Part shown: in pieces, positions 56,849-64,000 of the stretch
Numbering within the stretch: the stretch's first letter is position 1
How the letters are laid out: each line of letters starts with the position of its first letter
Source: Rhizobiaceae bacterium MnEN-MB40S
GTDB lineage: Bacteria; Pseudomonadota; Alphaproteobacteria; Rhizobiales; Rhizobiaceae
Direction: 5' to 3'
DNA length: 64,000 nt
NCBI GenBank assembly: GCA_024343425.1
Contig: BRLC01000003.1
Span: 124,001-188,000 of the forward strand
The notes under the pieces: model-generated
Seen by the model: only the letters and a program-made list of their open reading frames with translations
What the model was told of the DNA's origin: nothing
Databases searched by the model: none
Made by a program: the position numbers and the translations under genes

Positions 56849-57418
56849 ATGAATTCGGACGCACCCGACAGCTTTCAGACCCTCAGCGATATGGCCTTTG
56901 AACTGGCGCCTGTCGGCATTGTGCTGACCGAAGACCGTGTGATCCGCGCCTGCAACACCACGTTCGCCACCATATTCGGTTACGAGAAGCAGGAGCTCAT
57001 CGGCCAGTCCTTTCGCATGCTCTACGCCTCGAACGAGGAATTCGAGCAGATGCGCGATATCGGCTTGCGAACGCTGCGCGAGGGCAAGCCCTACAGCGAC
57101 GAACGGATCATGCCGCGCAAGGACGGCAGCCTGTTCTGGTGCCGGGTCCGGGCGCACAGCCCGACGCCGGACGACCCGTTGCGGCGGACGATACTAAGCT
57201 ACGCCGATATTTCCGTCCACCGGCCCTACGTATCGCTGTCGGTGCGTGAACGGCAGATCATCACGCAGTTGAGCAACGGGCGGACCAGCAAGGAAATCGC
57301 GCGCCAGATCGATATTTCTCCAAGAACCGTCGAATTCTACCGGTCGCGGCTTTTGAAGAAGTTCAAGGTCAGCAACGTGACGGAACTGCTCGCGCATCTG
57401 GGCGGCGCGCCGGAATAA
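56849..57418 (+). CDS. PAS-LuxR transcriptional regulator
   Basis: 189 residues from the ATG at 56849 (the open frame continues upstream over the divergent gene). A PAS domain (about 10-120; APVGIVLTEDRVIRACNTTFATIFGYEKQELIG, DGSLFWCRVRAH) is joined to a LuxR/FixJ HTH (about 128-185; LSVRERQIITQLSNGRTSKEIARQIDISPRTVEFYRSRLLKKF). No receiver domain, so it senses a ligand or redox state through PAS. Facing the M20-transporter operon across 85 bases, it is the obvious candidate regulator of that operon. Confidence 0.92.
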   Translation: MNSDAPDSFQTLSDMAFELAPVGIVLTEDRVIRACNTTFATIFGYEKQELIGQSFRMLYASNEEFEQMRDIGLRTLREGKPYSDERIMPRKDGSLFWCRVRAHSPTPDDPLRRTILSYADISVHRPYVSLSVRERQIITQLSNGRTSKEIARQIDISPRTVEFYRSRLLKKFKVSNVTELLAHLGGAPE

Positions 57419-57428
57419 GAGACCTTGG

Positions 57429-57893
57429 ATGATGACTACCGACAATCGAATTATTAACTTCTATTCTCGTTTTCTGAATAGAAACAGCGTTGTAGCTCCT
57501 CATGAGGCTTTCCCTGAATTGGGAACCGTGGCTAACCCCGCCATACACTACGACGGGAACGACGCTTTCTTATGCTACGAAGCCTCAGCGCAGGCAGGGC
57601 GTGGCAACGTAGTGCTCAAATTCGGTGACGTTATCGATTTTCATCTGACGCCCCTGAACATTCACGGTCTGCATAAGTGCCGATATCCGATCGAAGCGTG
57701 GTCATTCAATGAAATCCTGGGGAGTAGAGAAGCCGACCCATGGAAGGTGCTTGGTGCGAGATTTTGGCTGATATCTTTCAATGACGTGACTATCGAGATT
57801 CTCTTTCAAACGGTTTCAATCATGAAACACGACACGGAAGGTCCGTCACCAGGTGCGACGCTAATCGATGCCTTATCTTTAATTAAACAATAA
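57429..57893 (+). CDS. Hypothetical protein (orphan, AT-richer)
   Basis: 154 residues (ATG at 57429 or 57432), not recognised. Globular, no signal peptide or membrane helix; aromatic-rich segments include FYSRFLNRNSVV, PAIHYDGNDAFLCYEASA, GDVIDFHLTPLN, and LGARFWLISFNDVTIEILFQTV. Composition is clearly less GC-rich than its neighbours, suggesting recent acquisition. The size and fold-like pattern of alternating strands would fit a small immunity-type protein, but this is speculation. No toxin gene is adjacent. Confidence 0.7.
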   Translation: MMTTDNRIINFYSRFLNRNSVVAPHEAFPELGTVANPAIHYDGNDAFLCYEASAQAGRGNVVLKFGDVIDFHLTPLNIHGLHKCRYPIEAWSFNEILGSREADPWKVLGARFWLISFNDVTIEILFQTVSIMKHDTEGPSPGATLIDALSLIKQ

Positions 57894-57950
57894 AATCAGT
57901 TACTTAAGAAAATACTCAAGAATCAACTGGTTACGATACAGATTCTGATT

Positions 57951-58092
57951 TGGCTTTGTTTCGGGAATCGGCGATGCTAGAGGTTTTCCGATATCTGGGT
58001 TTGTTTCGGGAATCCCGGCTTTCGTGGGAGTTCTGAAATCTGGGTTTGTTTCGGGAAACCGTATTTTCATGGTTGGCTTTGTTTCGGGAATC
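57951..58092. repeat. Four direct copies of TGGSTTTGTTTCGGGAAWC
   Basis: Copies start at 57951, 57996, 58041 and 58074 (19 bases each, one or two differences). Start-to-start distances are 45, 45 and 33 bases. Spacers differ from each other. On the minus strand they encode (I/F)PETxP in the same frame. Confidence 0.85.
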
Positions 58093-58225
58093 CGCGTTTT
58101 TGACACCCGACGCGCATCAAAGACGCTGAAACCTGTCCAGCTGGCAGAGCTTTTATAGCACGAATCGCGGAAAAATGCAGTCTGAAAGTTCCTGCTATGT
58201 TCTGCGACGCCGACAGGCCGAATAG

Positions 58226-58247
58226 ATCCCGGCTCGGGGGCCGGGAT
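58226..58247. repeat. REP-like palindrome
   Basis: ATCCCGGC (58226-58233), loop TCGGGG, GCCGGGAT (58240-58247): a perfect 8-bp stem of the ATCCCGG...CCGGGAT kind that occurs as dispersed intergenic repeats in alphaproteobacteria. Only one copy was seen in this window. Confidence 0.5.
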
Positions 58248-58407
58248 GAGGGTAAAGAGGGAGGGCCGTCAAGCCATCAAACCTGTAGAACAGCAGCAGA
58301 TTCTGCTTGAGATATCTGGCGATATGACCCGCCTGATTTCATCATCGCGGACCTGATCCCATCTCCAGTAGGCGCCAGGCCCGCGGCGCGAAGGGAGGCG
58401 TGATCGC

Positions 58408-59289
58408 TCAGCCCCGCCAGCTTCCGTCCGCACACATGGCGTCCAGCGCTGCGCGATAGTCGGGGTAACGCAAGCTGTAACCGCTTTCTCTCAGCTTCGC
58501 ATTGGAGACGCGCTTGTTGTCTCCATAGAAGGAGCGCGCCATTGGGGTGAGGTCGGCGTCTTCAAAGGCGATTTCGGGAGGCGGTTCGACGCCCATCAGG
58601 TTGCAGGCATATGTCACCACGTCCTGCGGCGGGCACGGTTCGTTGTCGACGACGTTCCAGACGCCACTTGCCTGCGTGCTTGAAAGATGCTCCACAGCGC
58701 CCGCCACATCGGCGACATGGATGCGGTTGAAGACCTGGCCGGGTTTAACAAGCCGGCGGGCCTCGCCCCGATCGATCTTGACCAATGTATTGCGGCCGGG
58801 ACCGTAGATACCGCCCAGCCTTGCAATCGCGACGGGCAGACCGGTGCGCTTTGAAATCTCCAGCCAGCCCTGTTCGGCCTCCACACGCCATTGCGAGCGT
58901 TTATTGACCGGTTTGGTCGGCGTATCTTCCGTCACCCAGGCGCCGTCATGGTCGCCGTAAACGCCGACCGTCGAGAGATAACAGACCCACTGCAGCTTCG
59001 GCATGAAGCGCGTCAAGTCGCCCCCGGTCAGTCGCAGCAGCGGATCGCCGCGTTCATTCGGGCGCACCGACTGCACGAGATGCGTCGCCCGGGCGAGCGC
59101 CTCGATCAGCGCTCCCGACAGGGTTTCCCCGTCAAAGAGAACGGGATCGATTCCGGCTGCTCGCAGAGCGTCGAAACTGTTCACAGCGCGGCTGGTTCCG
59201 GTAATCCGGGCTGCATCGCCCATGCGCCTTGCAATTTCCTGGCCGGAGAAACCGGCGCCGAGAATGAAGAGATCCATACCTTGTTCCAT
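58408..59289 (-). CDS. NAD-dependent epimerase/SDR family protein (YeeZ-like)
   Basis: 293 residues from the ATG at 59289 (or Met5 at 59277). Atypical extended SDR: MDLFILGAGFSGQEIARR nucleotide-binding motif, YLSTVGVYGDHDGAWVTEDTP containing the catalytic-type Tyr region, IARLGGIYGPGRN, and FNRIHVADVAGAVEHL. Reaction unknown; nucleoside-sugar epimerase-like. It overlaps the queG stop (TGATG), and the GST-queG-SDR order is a familiar one in this bacterial order. Confidence 0.9.
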   Translation of the reverse strand: MEQGMDLFILGAGFSGQEIARRMGDAARITGTSRAVNSFDALRAAGIDPVLFDGETLSGALIEALARATHLVQSVRPNERGDPLLRLTGGDLTRFMPKLQWVCYLSTVGVYGDHDGAWVTEDTPTKPVNKRSQWRVEAEQGWLEISKRTGLPVAIARLGGIYGPGRNTLVKIDRGEARRLVKPGQVFNRIHVADVAGAVEHLSSTQASGVWNVVDNEPCPPQDVVTYACNLMGVEPPPEIAFEDADLTPMARSFYGDNKRVSNAKLRESGYSLRYPDYRAALDAMCADGSWRG

Positions 59290-60449
59290 CAGTGCGGCGG
59301 GGATGCGCGCCCGGTTGCGTGTCGCCACTCTGCAATAACGGATGTATCCGTTTCCACCCTGTCGGCAAGCCGCTGCATCCTGTCGGACGATACGAGCCTG
59401 GACAGCGCCCAGACGGCCGCGCCGCGCACCTCCGGCGACGCGTCGTCGAGCAGCGCCTCGCAAGGCGCAACGAGATCCGGATCGCCGGAGTTTCCGCAGG
59501 CGATCAGGACATTGCGCACAAAACGATCCCGGCCAATGCGTTTGATCGGCGAGCCTGAAAACAGCTTGCGAAACGCCGGATCGTCGAGGACTGCGAGATC
59601 GGCGAGCCTCGGCGCATTGAGATCTTCCCTGGCCTGCAATTTCGCCTCGCGCGCCGTGTTGGCGAACTTGTTCCAGGGGCAGACAGCCAGGCAATCGTCG
59701 CAGCCGTAGATCCGATTGCCCATCGCCTTGCGGAATTCGAGCGGGATCGGCCCCTTGTGCTCGATGGTGAGGTAGGAGATGCAGCGTCGCGCGTCGAGCT
59801 GGTAGGGCGCCGGAAAGGCATTGGTCGGGCAGATATCGAGACAGGCGCGGCACGAGCCGCAGGAATCAGAGGCCGGGTCGTCGGGCGGCAGATCAGCGGC
59901 GGTGAAGATCGAACCGAGGAACAGCCAGGAGCCGAAGTCGCGGCTGACCAGATTGGTGTGCTTGCCCTGCCAGCCGACGCCGGCCTTTTCAGCCAGCGGC
60001 TTCTCCATGACCGGAGCTGTGTCCACGAAGACCTTGACTTCGGCGCCCGTGCGCGCCGCAAACCGGCCGGCGATGGTTTTCAACCGCCCCTTGATGACAT
60101 CGTGATAGTCGCGGTGACGGGCATAGACCGAGATCGACGCGTTGCTGCGGCGCTCCAGGACTTCCAACGGATCGGAGTCCGGGCCGTAATTCATGCCGAG
60201 GATCAGGATGGAGCGCACGTCCGGCCAAAGGCTGTGGGGGTGACCGCGGCGCTCGGCGGTTTCCGCCATCCAATCCATCGTGGCGTGATACCCCTTCGCG
60301 ACAAAGGCATGGAGCGCGTTCTTTGGACGATCCGAAATTGCGTCGGAACGCACCACCCGCGCGACATCGAACCCCTCCGATCGCGCGAGGTCGACGAGGA
60401 AGGCCTTGAGCTCGTCCGGCTGCGTCGGTTTTCGCGCCGCCTCGCCCAT
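59289..60449 (-). CDS. queG: Epoxyqueuosine reductase
   Basis: 386 residues. Cobalamin-dependent enzyme of tRNA queuosine synthesis, reducing epoxyqueuosine to queuosine in tRNA wobble position 34. Two 4Fe-4S cluster motifs are visible: [16 protein letters not shown] (about 190-206) and [14 protein letters not shown] (about 245-258), with the N-terminal DUF1730 domain ([13 protein letters not shown]) and a C-terminal HEAT-like segment. Two bases separate it from the GST gene upstream. Confidence 0.95.
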   Translation of the reverse strand: MGEAARKPTQPDELKAFLVDLARSEGFDVARVVRSDAISDRPKNALHAFVAKGYHATMDWMAETAERRGHPHSLWPDVRSILILGMNYGPDSDPLEVLERRSNASISVYARHRDYHDVIKGRLKTIAGRFAARTGAEVKVFVDTAPVMEKPLAEKAGVGWQGKHTNLVSRDFGSWLFLGSIFTAADLPPDDPASDSCGSCRACLDICPTNAFPAPYQLDARRCISYLTIEHKGPIPLEFRKAMGNRIYGCDDCLAVCPWNKFANTAREAKLQAREDLNAPRLADLAVLDDPAFRKLFSGSPIKRIGRDRFVRNVLIACGNSGDPDLVAPCEALLDDASPEVRGAAVWALSRLVSSDRMQRLADRVETDTSVIAEWRHATGRASPPH

Positions 60450-60451
60450 GG

Positions 60452-61144
60452 TCAGAAATCCAGATCAGCGTAGTGCGAGACCGGCGGCAGGTTGCGGATC
60501 CTGTCGGCGAGCAGGGGTCGGAAGGACGGGCGGGACTTGATGCGCTGATACCACTGACGGGCCTGCGGCGCGTCGTCCCATTTGATCTCGCCGATATAGT
60601 CGAGCACCGAGACCGCGCCGGCGGCGGCGAGATCCGCATAGCTCATCTTGTCGCCGGCAAGCCAGTTGCGCGATCCGGCAAGCCAGTCGAGATATCGCAA
60701 ATGCTGCCTGATGTTGTTGCGCGCCATGCGCAACGCCTTTGAATCGGGCGCCCCGCCGCCATGCTCCTTCGACATGATGGTCTTGAGAATCCGCTCGCGC
60801 GCCAGATGCCGGGTGACGTCATTGTCCATCTTCAGCAGGAACCAGTCCATCAGGCGGCGCTCTTCGGCGCGCTCGAGCACATTGTCGCCCAATAGCCGCC
60901 GGTCGCGCTTGAGGGCGCCGCAGGTCTCGTCGATATATTCGGCGATCACCCCTGCGCCGCAGATCGCGTGCATCGATTCATCGACATATACAGGCAATGT
61001 GGCCGCCGGATTGAGCGCCAGAAAATCGCGGCGCTGCTCCCACGGCCGCTCCTCGAGAAGCTCCGCCTCGATCGCGTATTCGCGGAAAACCAGCCGGATG
61101 AAGCGTGATGCGGCGGAGACTGGGTGATGATAGAGCGTTGGCAT
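60452..61144 (-). CDS. Glutathione S-transferase family protein
   Basis: 230 residues. N-terminal thioredoxin-like domain (about 1-80; [21 protein letters not shown] with a Ser-rich catalytic loop, [12 protein letters not shown] with cis-Pro) and the all-alpha C-terminal domain (about 95-215; [19 protein letters not shown] as the N-capping/hydrophobic staple region). Substrate unknown. First gene of the GST-queG-SDR operon; divergent from uppP. Confidence 0.92.
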   Translation of the reverse strand: MPTLYHHPVSAASRFIRLVFREYAIEAELLEERPWEQRRDFLALNPAATLPVYVDESMHAICGAGVIAEYIDETCGALKRDRRLLGDNVLERAEERRLMDWFLLKMDNDVTRHLARERILKTIMSKEHGGGAPDSKALRMARNNIRQHLRYLDWLAGSRNWLAGDKMSYADLAAAGAVSVLDYIGEIKWDDAPQARQWYQRIKSRPSFRPLLADRIRNLPPVSHYADLDF

Positions 61145-61352
61145 TCAGCGTATCTTGTGAAACTGAAACATTCTCCGGATTTTAACTGGCGCAATCCGGC
61201 GAAAAAAAGCTATAGGGACTCGAAACCGGCGTTACAAGCGACGCTTCTTCCAGCCATGGGTCTGGTTACAGGATTCGCGAGACGCCCGCAAACGGAGCTT
61301 TAGAGCCATTCTTGTTCCGACCGTTTCACCTGGATAGGCGACAGGCTTCCGC

Positions 61353-62153
61353 ATGGATGAACAGACACTGATCGGCGCGCTTCTGGGCCTCCTGGAAGGA
61401 CTGACCGAGTTCATTCCGGTTTCGTCCACTGCGCATCTCCTGCTTGCAGGACATTTTCTCGGATTCCAATCGACAGGACGGACCTTCGAGGTGCTGATCC
61501 AGCTCGGGGCCGTGCTCGCCATATTGTCGGTCTATTTCACACGGCTGACGACGCTCGCCATGCAGCTTCCGTCAAGCGCAAAGGCGCGGCGCTTCGTCTT
61601 CTCGATCCTGCTCGCCTTCCTGCCCGCGGCGGTGATCGGCGTCATGGCGCACGGCTTTATCAAGACAGTGCTGTTCGAAACGCCGCTGCTGATCTGCATC
61701 GTGCTGATACTCGGCGGCTTCGTGCTGATGGCGGTCGACCGCCTGAAGCGCGAACCGATCTACACCGACGTGATAGACTATCCGCCGTCGCTCGCCTTCA
61801 AGATCGGCCTTTTCCAGTGCCTGGCGATGATTCCAGGCACGTCGCGGTCTGGCTCCACGATCGCCGGCGCGCTTCTCATGGGGACCGACAAGCGCTCGGC
61901 GGCGGAGTTCTCGTTCTTTCTGGCCATGCCGACAATGGCCGGCGCCTTCGCCTACGATCTCTACAAAAATTACGCGCTGTTGAGCTTCGACGACGTCACG
62001 ACGATCACCGTGGGTTTCATCATGGCGTTCATTTCGGGCGTGTTCGTGGTGCGCGGCCTGCTCGACTTTGTTTCCAGGCACGGCTTCATGGTGTTCGCCT
62101 GGTGGCGCATCATCGTGGGCACGGCCGGCCTTATCGGATTGTGGCTGACCTGA
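61353..62153 (+). CDS. uppP: Undecaprenyl-diphosphate phosphatase (bacitracin resistance)
   Basis: 266 residues, about eight membrane segments. Recycles the lipid carrier by hydrolysing undecaprenyl diphosphate for cell-wall synthesis. Catalytic motifs: [17 protein letters not shown] (Glu15, Glu19, His28) and [17 protein letters not shown] containing the PGxSRSxxT arginine motif. Normal length. Convergent with marC. Confidence 0.96.
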   Translation: MDEQTLIGALLGLLEGLTEFIPVSSTAHLLLAGHFLGFQSTGRTFEVLIQLGAVLAILSVYFTRLTTLAMQLPSSAKARRFVFSILLAFLPAAVIGVMAHGFIKTVLFETPLLICIVLILGGFVLMAVDRLKREPIYTDVIDYPPSLAFKIGLFQCLAMIPGTSRSGSTIAGALLMGTDKRSAAEFSFFLAMPTMAGAFAYDLYKNYALLSFDDVTTITVGFIMAFISGVFVVRGLLDFVSRHGFMVFAWWRIIVGTAGLIGLWLT

Positions 62154-62165
62154 TCGGCTCTTCCA

Positions 62166-62828
62166 TCACGCCCCGGCGACGAGCGCGGGGAAATGCAGCT
62201 TCGCAAAGGCGACAACGCCCGCGACGAACATTTCGACCGCGACAGCCGCCAGGATCAGGCCCATGATCCGCGTCACGATGTTGATGACCGTGTCGCCCAG
62301 GGTCCGCGAAATCACATCCGCAAAGAGCAGGCCGAGCCACACCATCACGCTTATCAGCAGAACAACCGGCACCATCGTCACCAGTTCGCTCGTGTCGTTC
62401 ATGAGCTGCGTGAAAACGATAATGGTGGTGATGGCGCCCGGGCCGAGCATGATCGGGATGGCCATCGGCACGACGGCGATGTTGCGGCGCGGGCGGTCTT
62501 CGGCCGGCGCGGCCTGATCCGACGCCGGTTCGCTGTCGTCGCTCTGGATCAGGGATAGCCCGAGCCCGAAGATGACGACGCCTCCGGTGATCTGAAAACC
62601 CGGAATACTAATGCCAAAAAAGGCCAGTATTTCCTCGCCGATCAACAGGATGATGATGCACGCCACGAAAATGGTGACGCCGACCACATGCGCGACCTTG
62701 CGCTTCTCCGCGGGCTGGAATCCGCTTGTCATCTTCAGGAAGACCGGCACCCCCAGCAACGGGTTGAGAAGCGCTGCAAGCGCTATGGCAAATTTCAGGA
62801 AAAGATCGACATTGAAAAAGTCGGACAC
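62166..62828 (-). CDS. MarC family integral membrane protein
   Basis: 220 residues from a GTG at 62828 (GGGGG upstream); an ATG at 62894 would add 22 residues of non-membrane sequence. Six transmembrane helices with the MarC pattern: ALAALLNPLLGVPVFLKMT, GGVVIFGLGLSLI, AVVPMAIPIMLGPGAITTII, and a C-terminal GLILAAVAVEMFVAGV. Function is unclear; the family was named for the mar locus but is not needed for multidrug resistance. Convergent with uppP, divergent from malate synthase. Confidence 0.92.
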   Translation of the reverse strand: MSDFFNVDLFLKFAIALAALLNPLLGVPVFLKMTSGFQPAEKRKVAHVVGVTIFVACIIILLIGEEILAFFGISIPGFQITGGVVIFGLGLSLIQSDDSEPASDQAAPAEDRPRRNIAVVPMAIPIMLGPGAITTIIVFTQLMNDTSELVTMVPVVLLISVMVWLGLLFADVISRTLGDTVINIVTRIMGLILAAVAVEMFVAGVVAFAKLHFPALVAGA

Positions 62829-63013
62829 GCGGCCCCCAGCCACTGACAACGATACTTCATCCAAAACTCTAAAACATTTCCATTGGAGGGCCAACGGCAG
62901 ATATTATTTCATATTTGGAAAAGATGTTTTCCATTATCGCCAAATTGACAGAAACCGGGGCGCCGTCGTTATATTCGCCGCATCTTTTTCACCTCAATAG
63001 CAGGAAGAACACC

Positions 63014-64000
63014 ATGGCGACTGTCGAACTCCACGACCTGACGATCGACCGCGAGCTGCATGATTTCATCGTTGACGAAGCCCTTCCGGGCACGGGAATC
63101 GACGCCGATCATTTCTTCAGCGGCCTGTCGGACCTCGTTCACGCGCTTGCGCCGCGCAATCGCGAATTGCTGGCCCGACGCGACGAATTGCAGGAGACCA
63201 TCGACGCCTGGCATCGCGAAAACGGCAAGCCGACCGACCTTGAAGCCTACAAGGCGTTTCTGGAGGAGATCGGCTACCTTGTGCCGGAAGGCCCGGATTT
63301 TGCGGTTTCCACCGCCAATGTGGATCCGGAGATCGCCTCCATCGCCGGACCGCAGCTTGTCGTGCCGGTGATGAATGCGCGCTACGCGCTCAACGCCGCC
63401 AACGCACGCTGGGGGTCGCTCTATGACGCGCTCTACGGAACCGACGCGATTTCCGAAGAAGACGGCGCCGAAAAGGGCAAGGGCTACAACCCCGTGCGCG
63501 GCGCCAAGGTCATCGCCTGGGCGCGGGATTTCCTGAACCGCTCGGTCCCGATCAGCGGCGACTGGACGAACGTCACGGGCCTCAAGGTTGCCGGCGGCGA
63601 ACTGGTCATCACGCTTGCCGACGGCGCCGCGGCCGGTCTGTCCAACCCGGCGCAATTCGCCGGCTACACAGGCGCGCCCGAAAAACCTGACTCGATCCTT
63701 CTGAAGAAGAACGGCCTGCATCTCGACATTGTCATCGATCCGGACAGCACGGTCGGCAGCGGCGATGCGGCCGGCATTGCCGACATCATCCTTGAATCGG
63801 CGATGACCACGATCATGGACTGCGAGGACAGCGTCGCGGCCGTCGACGCGGAAGACAAGGTGGTGGTCTACCGCAACTGGCTGGGCCTGATGAAGGGCGA
63901 TCTGGCCGAAGAGGTGAGCAAGGGAGGCTCGACCTTCACCCGCCGCCTCAACGAAGACCGGTCTTACACCGGCCGCAACGGCGAGACGCTGACCCTTCCC
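63014..64000 (+). CDS. glcB: Malate synthase G, N-terminal part (runs off the right edge)
   Basis: 329 of about 720 residues, ATG at 63014 with AGGAAG upstream. Condenses glyoxylate with acetyl-CoA to malate in the glyoxylate pathway. The N-terminal clasp and start of the barrel are recognisable: [56 protein letters not shown], and [23 protein letters not shown]. The catalytic Asp and CoA site lie beyond the window. Confidence 0.96.
   Translation, partial: MATVELHDLTIDRELHDFIVDEALPGTGIDADHFFSGLSDLVHALAPRNRELLARRDELQETIDAWHRENGKPTDLEAYKAFLEEIGYLVPEGPDFAVSTANVDPEIASIAGPQLVVPVMNARYALNAANARWGSLYDALYGTDAISEEDGAEKGKGYNPVRGAKVIAWARDFLNRSVPISGDWTNVTGLKVAGGELVITLADGAAAGLSNPAQFAGYTGAPEKPDSILLKKNGLHLDIVIDPDSTVGSGDAAGIADIILESAMTTIMDCEDSVAAVDAEDKVVVYRNWLGLMKGDLAEEVSKGGSTFTRRLNEDRSYTGRNGETLTLP

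Larger units (their letters stand above)
57894..58407. other. Intergenic pocket with 19-bp repeats and a REP-like hairpin
   Basis: 514 bases without a firmly supported gene. Holds four copies of a 19-bp repeat (57951-58092) and the hairpin at 58226-58247. A 68-residue minus-strand frame (57900-58106, GTG start) reads through the repeats with repeated (I/F)PETxP motifs; it is listed only as a possibility. Confidence 0.55.

Noticed and set aside
57951..58092. CRISPR array
   Set aside because: Only four 19-bp units with unequal 14-26 base spacers, no leader and no cas genes in the window.

Overview
The window is a chromosomal segment of an alphaproteobacterium, almost certainly of the order Hyphomicrobiales (Rhizobiales). 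Evidence: a CP4-like (class II type) aroA in the cmk-rpsA block, a TIGR02300/FYDLN acidic protein beside tRNA-Ala(GGC), an ActS/ActR (RegB/RegA) redox two-component pair, MmcB, GntR/FCD control of catabolic genes and GC-rich codon use. I cannot name the genus.

Layout. 1-4.2 kb: housekeeping block on the minus strand (rpsA partial, cmk, aroA), then the FYDLN protein and tRNA-Ala. 4.4-7.8 kb: a small secreted His/Cys peptide, an OmpR-type two-component system and a secreted YfdX protein. 7.9-15.3 kb: a complete MoxR/Bat locus (moxR, DUF58, DUF4381, batA, a BatB/BatC fusion with a Gln-rich repeat tract, batD), followed by a 53-residue DUF1328 membrane protein. 15.7-31.5 kb: accessory envelope and signalling genes: SnoaL-like protein, two SGNH-type secreted hydrolases, a membrane diguanylate cyclase, an MscS channel, a GAF-PAS-GGDEF-EAL protein, a pentapeptide-repeat protein, ChrA, a CAP-domain Tat lipoprotein, and two overlapping paralogues that join a ClpP-like domain to MORN repeats.

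31.5-35.6 kb: an operon of eukaryote-type deoC, a two-module (ALDH16-like) aldehyde dehydrogenase and its GntR regulator, with a 12-bp palindrome just before deoC. 35.8-44.1 kb: SulP transporter, SDR, HrpB helicase, ActS/ActR, MmcB and an L,D-transpeptidase lipoprotein.

44.2-56.8 kb: ten minus-strand genes that look like one catabolic system: M20 amidohydrolase, dipeptide-type ABC transporter (binding protein, two permeases, fused double ATPase), aldehyde dehydrogenase, SDR dehydrogenase and a three-subunit molybdenum hydroxylase of the form II CoxL type. A PAS-LuxR regulator is divergent at the head. The expected logic is import of an N-acylated or peptide-like compound, amide cleavage, alcohol and aldehyde oxidation, and a Mo-dependent hydroxylation. 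The substrate is not readable from sequence.

57.4-58.4 kb: an AT-richer pocket with an orphan gene, four copies of a 19-bp repeat spaced by multiples of three, and a REP-like hairpin. 58.4-64 kb: conserved genes again (NAD-dependent epimerase-like SDR, queG, GST, uppP, marC, malate synthase G partial). No insertion sequence, prophage, CRISPR array or rRNA gene was seen.
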